In this document: piece after piece, positions 12,216 to 23,559 of the stretch
How positions within the stretch are numbered: position 1 is the first letter of the stretch
How the letters are laid out: every line of letters starts with the position of its first letter
DNA from: Haliotis asinina
Lineage: Eukaryota > Mollusca > Gastropoda > Lepetellida > Haliotidae
DNA length: 64,000 nucleotides
Direction: 5' to 3'
Assembly (NCBI RefSeq): GCF_037392515.1
Contig: NC_090290.1
Location: 26,123,753-26,187,752, forward strand
The notes under the pieces: model-generated
What the model saw: only the letters and a program-made list of their open reading frames with translations
What the model was told of the DNA's origin: nothing
The model's database searches: none
Made by a program: the position numbers and the translations under genes

Positions 12216-14020
12216 GTGTAAAAAACAAAATCTCTTAGGTCGACCTTGAAATTTAACATAATCTATCCAGTGATCTTTGAATGCAATAAATGCATATAGG
12301 GTTATAACTAGTAATTTTAGACACCTACAATGTATATAAGGTATCCAAAGTTCAAAGCCACACTATTCCCACTATTCCAAATAGTGCCAGATCTACTTGA
12401 CTTAATCTCACTTCAACTTTGCAACCATCACAGTGACCTTGTTTTGACTTGGAAGTCACTCCACGATCCTATCTGATGGAGGATATACACCACATTATGT
12501 GTATCTGATATGATCTGAACTCATACCATTTGTAATTATGAGACCTTTTTATCCCACACCTGCAAATCTCAGTCATAGGTAGTTTAGTTTTAAAATAACT
12601 TCCAGTTAAAATTATAAACAGCTACAAATACCATAATGCATTATTTCCTTTATTACTAACAAAAGTTCAAATAGGCAAAAACATTTTTCCTATTGAGGAA
12701 AGACAAAGCAGAGCTCCAGATAAAGCGCGTATTAGTGTATTTTACTCAGTAAAAATCACATTTGCTCAATTAATTACAAATGTGGGAGTACAAAAAAACG
12801 CATTAGAATCACTCAAAACCCAAAAGGTTTTATAATACCTTGGGTACTTAAATTGGCTTGCGAATGACACGTAGTGGCGGCCAAACTCTACAAAGGCTTT
12901 ATATAAGGTAGGTCATGCACACGCACACGCACACGCACACGCACGCACGCACGCACGCACGCACGCACACTTATAATAGCCGTAGCCACTGTCCGGGCTT
13001 TACTCTAATAGACGCATGACTCCCATGTTTTAGTATTTAGAAATGGCTGCCATCTGTTTGGCAATGTGACGATTACTAAATACTACTTACATTTCCATAT
13101 TTATTTAATTACCCAAAAAGGAATATTGTAACTCTGTGTAGAGGTTCTCAGTTCTTTTAACTAGTGGGAGTATACAAAATGCTAGTTACTGCTAACAAAT
13201 GCAATTACTCATACATAAACAGATATGAGAGTAAATACTCAAATTACTTGAAAAATTGTCCGAAGCCCTGCAAAGGTATACATACAACTTACTTTTAATA
13301 TAAAAAAATCAAGTATATACCTGTAACTAATAAGCAGTGTGTTTGGAGAAAAAGAGACATAGTTATAAATGATGGGGTAGGGGTGCTAACCACGAATATG
13401 TATTTTCGCTACTATCTTTGTAATAAACGAAAACTTCGAAATACCCCACTTTGAAGATTCACATATTCCCAAGTCCCATTTGTTTCCATGCCTTTTTCAA
13501 TACAGAGGTACAGTCAGTGGGGGTAAATGCCAGGCGGCAGCTAAGAGATTCTTACTGCAAAAATGATGTTACACTGAAAAAAATAGAGAGAAAACAATTA
13601 AAAATGAAGTCATGACAGAGGTTACAACTGAGGTCATGAGGTGAGTAAACTCATTACCACCATTGCTTTCCAAAATACACTAATAGAAAAAAGTAACTGT
13701 TCATAACATAACATTGCATGAAATGAAAACAGTAATCCCAAGTGAGCATGTAACAGTGTACTTGCATGAAATCTGATGTCACACATCGCACATACCACCT
13801 ATGCTTTGTGCACGATTAACTTGCTCAACTTTTGCATGCTTTTTGACACCTTAAATTCGAAGGACTGCTGGTTACTCTCTAGACACCGAATGTTGTGGTA
13901 ACCACGTTAGTTTCAACCTAAACTTGGTGTATGTCATGCCACAGCTTACAGAAAGTCAGCGTCTCTACGTGGGGGGCGTGGTGGAGACCGGAAGACCGAA
14001 ACACGACCTCATCTCAATGA
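12216..14020. other. Gene-free stretch with a CACG/CA microsatellite at 12916-12970
   Basis: (CACGCA)n then (CACG)n occupies 12916-12970. Otherwise the stretch is AT-rich with no recognised coding sequence. Confidence 0.6.
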
Positions 14021-14270
14021 AGAGTGAGTGAGTTTAGTTTTACGCCACACTGAGCAATATCGGTCTGTCAATAATCGAGCCTGGAAAAGGCAATCTAGTG
14101 CTCAAAAGCATGAGCATCGGTCTGCGCAATTGGGAACCGATGACATGTGTCAACCAAGTCAGCAAGCCTGACCACCCGATCCCGTTAGTAGCCCCTTACG
14201 ACAAACATAGTTGCCTTTTATGGCAAGCATGGGTTGCTGAAGGCCTATTTTACCCCGTACCTTCACGGGT
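14021..14270 (+). repeat. SINE family A, near full-length copy
   Basis: It runs from GAGTGAGTGAGTTTAGTTTT through TCGAGCCTGG, GCATGAGCATCGGTCTGCGC, ATGTGTCAACCAAGTCAGCA and CTGACCACCCGATCCCGTTA to CCTTCACGGGT. This is the most complete copy in the window. Open frames read across it on both strands and are not genes. Confidence 0.9.
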
Positions 14271-14284
14271 CTCTCTGTTAAGAC

Positions 14285-14660
14285 CTTTTCAACATGATGG
14301 CGAGAGATTTGCCGGCCGTCCACGCATGATACCAGCAAGACAACCACACTCGTCTGACCCATCTGCGGAATCGATTCCAGACTGCCAGTTTGATTGCTTG
14401 GACCGTTCCTGGCTTATGTCCAATCAGTTCCACGACTGTACAGAAGAGATTGAGACTGCATCAACGGTACAGGAATCAAGGTTGGACCGGTGTTTTGTTC
14501 ACTGACGATATTTCATCTAGACAACTCGTATGGTAGGACGATTTACTGTAACAGACGGCGAGGTGAACTGTATGTTGACGCCTGCGTTGTTCAACGTCGG
14601 CAGTTTGGTAACAAGAGTGTTTGATGTGAAATGGAATCAGTCACTGACATAAGCTAAATT
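14285..14660 (+). mobile_element. Tc1-like DNA transposon fragment (transposase, central part)
   Basis: In shifting frames the plus strand gives a Tc1-type transposase: CGRPSTHDTS (from the usual GRPR.T..QDR), IDSRLPV in place of FRTAS, RLRLHQRYRNQGWTGVLFTD and, further on, DACVVQRRQFGNKSV. The run TGVLFTDD..S, then DACV..R.FG..SV, is the known Tc1 order around the first catalytic Asp. Both ends of the element are missing, and at least three frame changes are present. It directly follows a SINE. Confidence 0.7.
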
Positions 14661-17600
14661 GGGACATGGGTTCGTTCAGACATTGAACAACATACCCCAA
14701 ACTTTCTTCAGTCGCTTAATGTCGTCTATGCGTCGTCATTTTCAAGCCCTCATCAAGGACAGTGGTAGACACAAACAATACTGAAAATGTGAACATCTCT
14801 TCAAGAGTGTGTCACGATGCATAGTGTCACATGACACCGGTTTTGATATTATCATGTCAAAAGTAAAATAGTGATTCAGGAATACACCAACCATCATGTT
14901 ACTGTCTTTTGCACTGAAAATGGCATAACATCAAATTATGCACAGGTACGTTATGCAATATAACCGAGTGTCAGTACAGATGTCATGACAACGATTACAG
15001 TGGCAGTAGCAATAGAATTGCTATGAAGTGCGCGATAATATTAATAGTGGTCAAGCTTAAAGAAGGCCAAGGTTGGGTAACGTTAATGTCTGGTCGGCTC
15101 GGAGTCAGTATAAAGTGTCCGAGTGTGGTATTCATGCTTAACTGTGGCATGGTATCTCACGAAGCTTGTACTATAAAACCAGCTAAGTCATGCACATGTA
15201 TGCACACATGCACATGTATGCACGTTACCATATGAGTGAAATATTCTTAAGAAAGACCTTAAAATCCATTTCATCTCACCGTGACCTTCACCCAGACTCA
15301 GACCAGAGATTCTCAGAAAGGGTTACGTCACTATGTTAAGAGACGTTCTTCCCTTAACAGCAACCCTATAAGTATATCTTACTTAATTACTGCAACAAGT
15401 TGTCGGTAGCCGGAAATCATAGCACTACTGCTAGACACATATTAGATGATCCTGCGCACTAAACGCATTTGTGACAAGAGAGGCGGTACAACGAATTGGG
15501 CGAGTACACTTGGCTGCTACAGGTAGCTTGGCGATTATGCACGTGCAATACATGCTAACCGTGACATGAAATCAACAGCGCATATTCCTTCGAATGATAA
15601 GACTGCAATTTCAGGCATAAGATACTGATATTCCACGCTAACCTTTAGTTAAGACGAAGACAAATAGATGATTGGGGCATTGACAAGCATTTTAGATATT
15701 CAACAATTTCGTTTAAAAAAACCCAGAAAAATGTCATTTGCTTCGTGAAATGGATCGGTGGTCCTAAACATATTTGCTCAGATTCAGTTCGTTGGGATTG
15801 TACCTGTTCCCAAATCGAGTGTGCTATAACAAATCATGCGTGAAACGCACGGGGAAAATGAACTTCTCGATATTTATCAGACAACTTGTCTCCCTCTTGT
15901 TTCAAGTGGATCGTTCTGAGGGGCGTTCCCAAGTATGCAAATTGGGGTCATTTGTCAGGATTGTGGATCATCTTATATGTGTTTGCCAGTAGAAGACTCA
16001 ATTCTTCAGTCTTTCCGGTACCAAAGAGGACAAAGCACCATAACACTATGCCTTTTACACAACTGCTAATACTCCATACCAATAGGTTCCTGACAATTGT
16101 TAACAAATCACAGTACAATCAATACAATGAATTTCACGAGTCTTTGCAGAAACAATGCAACACCTCTACCAAAGCTATTTAACAAATATAGACATGGATG
16201 AAGTCAATAGTGGATATCTCAGTAGTTTGTGCATAAGCGTGGAAGTAGCGAAGTATAAGTATGGTTGATGTTGTTTGTTCTGGGGATATTGAAATCAATT
16301 TTGAAAAGAACGTTGACATAGTGTCTCATTACCTGTGTGAATACTATGGGGAATATGTTATATTCAGATGCTGGTAAATAATGCACACGACAGCAATGCT
16401 AAAGTAATGCATGAGAAACAACATATGCCTCCGAATTGGTGATAGTCTCTTTAAAAAGTATGTGAAAGTATACTCTTTTAATAAGGAAAGGGAACCTGAA
16501 CTTTGAATTTGGAAAATAATACTTAGTATAAGTATTAACAAACTTTTCAAAGACCGACATCGTCTAACTGCATTATCATTTGTGTATATCAGCACTCCTA
16601 TACCACGCAGTAGCTCCATACATGGGGTGCCATTCTTGACGTTGACGGTTTCACGAAGGTCGATAAATCAATGTAGACCATTGCATGTAATTTTGACAAT
16701 CATCTTGCATCACACAGCCGGTTGTGTTTATTTGGAAATGAAAATCGAACACATGCAAATATCTCGTCATGCAACAATCATCTTTCAAGAGCGATTGGTC
16801 TACAAACAACTATAGTCCTAAGGAAGTGCAAGTGATGATGCACTCTCCAAACATTCATTTTCATATCAATATTCATTGATTGATATATCGTCCATTTTTT
16901 CAATCGTAAATGAAAAATGAAGTTCCGCTACTTGGTTTAAAGAGTATATTATCAGTTGAGAGTTTTCCATCTTACAGCTTGCATGCACAGAATCCGGTAA
17001 GACTTCCGCCCGTATCTCACCCCCACCCCCACCCCCACTAAATTAATATACGAGGAAGCAATTCTTTGAGTGGCACTTTTAGAAGTTGAATATATCTTTC
17101 AGTGTGTTCAGATACTATGAAAGAGACATGTTAAAGCTAATCCATATGAGATGAGGAATATATATTCAGGTGATATATAGTGGACAAAATAATTTCGGTA
17201 TATTGGTATTTTATGATTGATAATTCATCAGACTGTCAATGAATAAACAGGCCATTATTAATAATTTCAAATTTACATATATCCCTAACTATTTTTGTTC
17301 AGTATCTGATTTGTCAATAATGAAGTTTAAGTGGGGATTCGGGTGGAAATCTTTCCCAGAATCATTCATGTGTTTTTATGATGTTAATGCGATGGACAAA
17401 GGAGACTCGTCGTGCACTTGAGTTACTTTTCCCAATTAACTTTCATATCAGCCATAATTGTGGACACCATGACAAACAATGTTTTCTTTGTAAATGTGAT
17501 AAATCATCATTACGTCATTCTTCATTGATCAGTACCCAATACCTGCTGGTTGCTTGGTAACGGGTATCAAAAAGCTCACACAGCCTATTGAAAACCTGTC

Positions 17601-18420
17601 ACACTTATGAAAGCGATAAATTTCAAGATATGAATAGCCTTGTATTAGGAAATGTCTCGGAGAACGACATTTGGAGTACGACACCAGCTTGTTTAATCGT
17701 GTAAGTCTTGTTGGATAATTCCAGACCTTGGCGATTTGAATATGCGCGCCGCTCTATACAGATAAGGACGAAAAGGGTTCGTTGCTGACATTTGGCAAAT
17801 TCGACAGCAATACGCGAGACTGTTTACATGTTTTCCCCATTTTCCTATTACAGCACGTGCAGGAAAAGCCTGCTTCTTTATCAGTGATTTCTTTATGCGA
17901 GTGGGTTACACTGACGAAATTGGAAGGGGTCATCAGAACTCCTAAAATGATGTACTTATCCTGAGGTCGTGAGACAACACGAGAGACTGTGAATGTGAGC
18001 TTTATATCGTTATTGACTCTGCTGGTTTGTCCACGCCCTTCCCGATGCCTGTCGGGACTTACTTGCCTATTGTCCTAGTTTTACATGAACATGGATGATA
18101 AACAATTTACTTAACTTGTCAAATGTTTTACTTGCCAATAATTCTCATAATCTGCCTGGGTGACCAAAGTAAATAACACATTGCTTACAAGCGTTCACAA
18201 ACAATAGTGCTACATGAGACAGTTGCCAAACAGGGTCACACATCTAAGGGTTCTCCGTGATCAACGTTGTTTAACTTCAACTAATTTGCACTTTTTTGTC
18301 GTAAATATCAAATATTCATAAGTTTGCATAAAGGTTTTGCGGTAAAGTGTATGAATCTATATACCATTATAAGCGTTAGGTTATCCTTGAGGTTCCGACA
18401 TAGAGTTACTCTTCATCAAC
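14661..18420. other. Gene-free stretch, AT-rich
   Basis: I found nothing I can name over about 3.7 kb. The open frames (for example 15774-16182, 16344-16619 and 17239-17964) are short and show no family motif. There is a small alternating ATGCACATGTATGCAC tract at 15185-15225 and a short CCCCCA tract at 17020-17040. Confidence 0.45.
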
Positions 18421-18510
18421 CTATGCCTGCCGCATGAGGCGACTGAATGATTCAGTGAGCAACCTCGCAGACTTGGCTGCTACATGGCGTTAAACAACAA
18501 ACAAACACGC
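18421..18510. repeat. Degraded interspersed repeat
   Basis: GAGGCGACTGAATG followed by TGGCGTTAAACAACAAACAA resembles the tail of a molluscan SINE. It is too short to place in a family. Confidence 0.35.
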
Positions 18511-18966
18511 AAATACTTTGAACCATCGAGAGAATGTTTTATTCAACTACTTTATATGTCTAATAACTGTCATGTGCCTAAAATGAAATACACTGATTGC
18601 TGTACCGTGGTTCCAATAAAGGAACCTAGGGCAACTACGGTCAGGTAGATATGGTCAGATATGCGCTACAACTCATTTCGTCTTTACCTTAGAATGTTAT
18701 CTGAAATGATATAGACGTCGGTGGTACTAAATATAATCTGTATTTCACCAGTGATTTCATTAGGAAATCGATCGGGTGTCCTCAGTGTTTATGAGAAGTG
18801 TTAGTGATAAATGACGTTTGTTGGACATGCACATTTTTCCATCGTGGACAACAGTGGGACCTGGCGTAGGTGAGGAATTTAAGTACGATAAAACCCCCGG
18901 GAAACTACACATATTCAGTACCTAAACTGACATTTCAGTAACTGAAAAACAAACAACACAAAACTC

Positions 18967-19091
<125 letters not shown>

Positions 19092-19510
19092 AAAACAAAA
19101 CAAAACAAACAGCAACAAAAAAACTCCCCAAAACAACAAACACCCACCCCTACCGCAAATGGTAACATACAAACAAATACTAAGAAACCACAAATGGTAC
19201 AAACAAAATACAAACATTGGTTTTGAAAAATACATTTTTCGTGATTTCCTGTAGGAATACTGTCAGAAAGAAAGACATTTGTGCTAGATATCTTTACTCT
19301 CTCCTAAAGACATTATCTCTGATGTTAGCAACTGTCTTGATGATACCCCCAAAGCTCTACGGGTACCAAAGCTGCACAGGTTACATGCTACAGGTACCAA
19401 AGCTGCACAGAGTACATGCTAGCTATTGCTAGGGCCATGGCGAATTTTCGCACGTCACTATAAAGGCTCTTGTTGAAGTACCTACATGGCTTTATGTTAG
19501 GGTGATGGTG

Positions 19511-20345
19511 TACGAGGGGCGTTTATTAGAGATTTCCCCTGATCCACTTCTGGTATTCACATGTGGCTGAAACTTCATGAGAGTAATGACACATATGTCT
19601 GTGGGGTTCGTGTGGTCATTTTCAGCAGTGAAGTATGAAAGTTATTTGTTTGACAGGCGTTTTATCGAAGTAAGGTGTGACAATGGAGCCAGCTGACTAC
19701 CGCGCAGTGATCACGTTTTTGTACTTGAAAGGTAGCACACCAACAGAGACCTTTGATGACATGAAAGCAATCTACGGGGAGGATGCCCAGTCGTATCGCC
19801 TAGTTACACACTGGCATCGCCAGTTTAAATGTGGTCTGAAATCTGTGGAATTGATCCCATTTGTCAAGATCAGTGTAGGGTCTGTGGAAAAAAAATCATT
19901 CATGACGATTTGCACACGCATACACACCTTTTCTGAAAGAGGAACGAGTCAGTTGCTTAAAGTCTCCTTTGTACATGTGCCAAGAAAATCAGGGAAACTG
20001 TTTCGACAGGCCTGTCTCACATGATGAAACATGGATCCATCACAATGATCCTGAGACCAAAGTTCAGTCGATGCAATGGAAGCACGTGGAGTCAACACCC
20101 CAAAGAAAGCAGCCGCCTACAGGCAAGGTCAGGCTCAAGCTGTTTTGGAACGTGCACGGAGTTGGGATGACGGATTTCCTGACAAAGGGTACCACAATTA
20201 CAGGGACATAGTATGTGTCACTGTTGCAGAAACTGCGAGTAGCTATCAAGCTTAAGAGACATGCCATTCTGACCAAAGTTCTCTGTCTCCTGCAAGACAA
20301 CGCTCCCGTACACAACTCACATTGCCCTGAGGGAATCACGGTCCT
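19511..20345 (+). mobile_element. Mariner-type DNA transposon fossil (SETMAR/GVQW-like transposase)
   Basis: The 5' end starts at a TA with a mariner-like terminal repeat, TACGAGGGGCGTTTATTAGA. After ~170 bp an ATG at 19683 opens MEPADYRAVITFLYLKGSTP...GEDAQSYRLVTHWHRQFK, the usual helix-turn-helix start. The frame then breaks. Later pieces give HDETWIHHNDPETK (first catalytic Asp), QWKHVESTP, GKVRLKLFWNVHG, LLQKLRVAIK and LLQDNAPVHNS (second Asp). The third acidic residue, expected in a YSPDLAPSD-type motif, is missing because the element ends in a tandem array at ~20345. The linker after the DNA-binding domain is also lost. No 3' terminal repeat was seen. It is dead, with several frameshifts. 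Confidence 0.85.
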
Positions 20346-20850
20346 GTGCACATTGGTGCATGTTAGGCGATGGTGTATTCTAGCCCGCTACTCTCAAGGC
20401 TGCAGTTGGAATACCCCCACGGGTGCATGTTAGGGCGGTGGTGTATTCTAGTCTGCTACTCTCAAGGCTGCAGTTGGAATACCCTCATGGGTGCATGTTA
20501 GAGCGATGGTGTATTCTCGCTCATTACTCCCAAGGCTGCAGTTGGAATACCCTCACGGGTGCATGTTAGGGCGATGGTATATTCTAGCCTGCTACTCTCA
20601 AGGCTGCAGTTGGAATACCCTCATGGGTGCATGTTAGGGCGATGGTGTATTCTCGTTCGTTACTCCCAAGGCTGCAGTTTTAATACCCTCATGGGTGCAT
20701 GTAAGGACGTTTGTTTATTCTCGTTCGTTACTCCCAAGGCTGCAGTTTTAATACCCTCATGGGTGCATGTTAGGACGTTTGTTTATTCTCGGTCGTTACT
20801 CCCAAGGCTGCAGTTTTAATACCCTTATGGGTGCATGTTCTCTAGTTGGC
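20346..20850. repeat. Minisatellite, 68-bp unit x 7
   Basis: GGGTGCATGTTAGGGCGATG starts units at about 20355, 20422, 20490, 20558 and 20626 and onward (67-68 bp). Each unit also has CTCAAGGCTGCAGTTGGAAT or its variant with TTTTAAT. It replaces the 3' end of the mariner copy. Confidence 0.93.
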
Positions 20851-20934
20851 TCTTACTAGTGGTTTTATTGTTCTTCGTCAACAGGGTTTTAGTTTCTTAT
20901 ATTCATTCATTCTACAATGCCATTATTACTTGTT

Positions 20935-20998
20935 CGCGTCACGATATGGCTGCAATACTGCCGATGTGACGATAAATATTAACTCACTCTCTCACTCT
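20935..20998 (+). repeat. SINE family B tail
   Basis: ACGATATGGCTGCAATACTG, CCGATGTGACG and AAATATTAACTCACTC also occur at 47461-47522, so this is a dispersed repeat. Only the 3' tail is present. Confidence 0.7.
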
Positions 20999-21071
20999 AG
21001 TTGGCTCTAAGTGGAATGGGTTCTGTGAGAGAAACTTAACCCTGTGACTTTCGTTACAACCTTTGGCTACT

Positions 21072-21270
21072 ATGTCGTAAGAGGTGACTAATTGGGTCGG
21101 GTGGTCAGGCTCGTTTGCCTTGTTGACACATGTCATCGGTTCCCAATTGCGCTGATCGTTGATCATGCTGTTGATCACTGAATTGTCTGGTCCAGGCTCG
21201 CTTACCTACAGAATGCTGCCATATAGCTGGAATACCACTGAGTGCGGCGTAAAACTAAACTCACTCACTC
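21072..21270 (-). repeat. SINE family A copy
   Basis: Minus-strand copy: the head GAGTGAGTGAGTTTAGTTTT (21270), GCCGCACTCAGTGGTATTCC, CCTGGACCAGACAATTCAGT and CCGATGACATGTGTCAACA are all recognisable. Confidence 0.85.
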
Positions 21271-21607
21271 GTTACAATCTTTTAGGAATGTTCCTGAAAA
21301 CAGCACAAACTCCAATTCACTCAATCCAAACTCACTGTAGTGTAGCTAGGGGGTTTGTCTGATCTCCTCTAACGAGTAGTCATGTTCTCAGTGGCCGCTG
21401 ACTTCCATCCCATATCAATGCCACAATGCGGTGGCCGGTAGTTCAAGTCGTCGGCGTCATGACCGTCCTTCTTGATGTCATTTCAAGCTGATACAGTGTA
21501 ACTGACACACACTGCTCAATACACAGTTAAACCCCATTCACACCAGTATAGTGAACTGTCGAGTTGTACTGTCTATTAGTCTTGCCTAATGTCCATAGTC
21601 ATGTTTT

Positions 21608-21826
21608 GTTTGTTGCTTAGCATCATAGTCAGCAATTTTCCATCCATATGGAGGTGGTCTGTTAATAATCGAGTCGGGACCAGACAACCCAGTGCTCTCA
21701 GCATGAGCATCGATCTATGCAGTTGGCAATAAAACGATACCAAGTCAAGCAAGTCACTGTTAGTCACCTTTACGACTAGCATGGGATGCTGAAGACCAGT
21801 TCTAACCAGGATTTTCTCGGGTCTAC
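21608..21826 (+). repeat. SINE family A copy, diverged
   Basis: AATCGAGTCGGGACCAGACA, GCATGAGCATCGATCTATGC and GCATGGGATGCTGAAGACCA follow the family order. The middle (ATGTGTCAACC block) is reduced. Confidence 0.75.
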
Positions 21827-23559
21827 AAATACTCAGGTATATACCACACACACTTGGCACATTACTAATGCTGACTGTCAGAGATGGAACTGTTGCCACA
21901 GGAACTGTTCTAATCATTGGCCACCCTGTGTAGATAGCGCCACCTGAACCGTGCCTCACATAAAGAGCCGGTGTCACAGAGGAGAGTTTGACCAGTCCCG
22001 AGCTGCCTTGTCCAGCAAAGGTTTCTTACAAGGAGAGCGCCGCGATCCCAGGTATAGCTCCACATCTGGCACGGCCGTCCAGTGGGTTGTACACACCCAC
22101 CGATATGTATCAATAGCTTGCGTGTCGGGGGAACAACTAGTTCACGTCTCCTCATGAGTTACAAGCCTGATAACGGTGATGACATTCGAATGGCAGGTGA
22201 ACTGTGATAACCAAGTAGAACGACAGGGACCCTGTAGTCATATAGTGGAGGTAGGTTCTGGTGATGACAGTTCCTGAGGGGATCAGAACAGTATGGAAGA
22301 CGCGTTAACACTTCTGGGGTCGGGATGACCGCTGTACTCACGACTCACGACTTTACACTGCCTCTAGTAAGTACGTCATTGATTTGACAAGTCTTGTATT
22401 TTGAAAGCAATAGTGTTTAGTTAGACAGTGTGAACACATGAAACCATGTGATTCCGAACATGTTCATGCTCAGAGGCAGCCCCGACCTTTTTTGTCGTCT
22501 TTTGTGTCAACATGTATACCGAATCTTTCCGGCAGAGGTGTCTGAGGTTTCCACGGTAACGATTATTGGTAACTTGTTCATTGTAAACATTATACCAGAA
22601 CAAATGTGATCTCCCTTGTAAAGCAAACCCTCATTCAAGTGAGTGTTCTTATTGTCACGCATCTAATGACCACTTTTATCTACATGTGTAAAACAAGAAC
22701 ATTTGTAACAACCTACTCTTTCGAGTCATAACTTTGTGTTGAATTTAGAGGCTCGCTGACATGAATGACGCGTCATCGTATCTCAGTCACTTAGAACGAT
22801 GTTCATGCTGTTGATCACTGGATTCACTGGTCCAGGTTCTGTTATTTGCAGACCACCGCCACATAGCTGCAATATTCGGCGTAAAACTAAAGTCACTGAC
22901 TTCTACATTAACATACTCAGCAATGATCTGAATCTGTTTCAGTTGGATACATATGATATAGACAGTCATGGGCATTCCTAGGCTACTATTGATGCTCTGT
23001 GTTCTGGTACGTACAGACAGATTTTTGTCCTTTGTCCTCAGAAAACCTAAAGACAGGCGGGAAAAAATCAAATCAAAGTAATATTTCTTCTATTTACACA
23101 AAGTACTTTACTTTTGGCAGTTTATGGAGTGAATATGGGTAAAAACAACAACAAAAAAGTGTTTTTTGTGAGTTTACATTCTTAGCCAGTTAAAACATTA
23201 TGATTTTATTTTTTGAGAGGGAAACCTTATTATTGCTTATCCTTGAAAAAATACGGCAGGCGGATCCGTAAAAAAAAGAAATATAACTGGTCTGGCTTTA
23301 CAGACTTTTTGTCCTGCGATATTTTATGGACCGGTCTCAGTTGGTGAGTAACTCTGACAATCAGAGAGTTACAGTGATTCACGCATTATGCATATATTTG
23401 AAAGTATTTACCTGCACAAGAAGTGAAACGTACCCTTTACAAAGCATATCATTTACGCCAATTGCGATCTTGTAAAATTCATCATTTACCTCAACATATA
23501 CATTGTTTGAAAATTATGTCATGTATGTTATATAAATGACCGCACCGCTTTAATTCCAG
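21827..23559. other. Upstream flank of the class B receptor; no gene recognised
   Basis: It holds a SINE piece at 22799-22900 and otherwise no motif I recognise. Overlapping open frames on the minus strand at 21830-22155 include CDTGSLCEARFRWRYLHR, which I cannot place. The receptor's start codon and signal peptide should lie in an exon in or before this stretch. A weak candidate, ATG at 22326 running to a CTA|GTAAGT donor at 22367, is phase-compatible but does not look like a signal peptide. Confidence 0.4.
22799..22900 (-). repeat. SINE family A, 5' half
   Basis: Minus strand: GTCAGTGACTTTAGTTTTAC, GCCGAATATTGCAGC and GAACCTGGACCAGTGAATCC, then GTGATCAACAGCATGAAC. The 3' half is absent. 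Confidence 0.75.

Noticed and set aside
14098-14505. 135-codon open frame as a gene
   Set aside because: Its first half is a SINE and its second half a frame-shifted Tc1 fragment.
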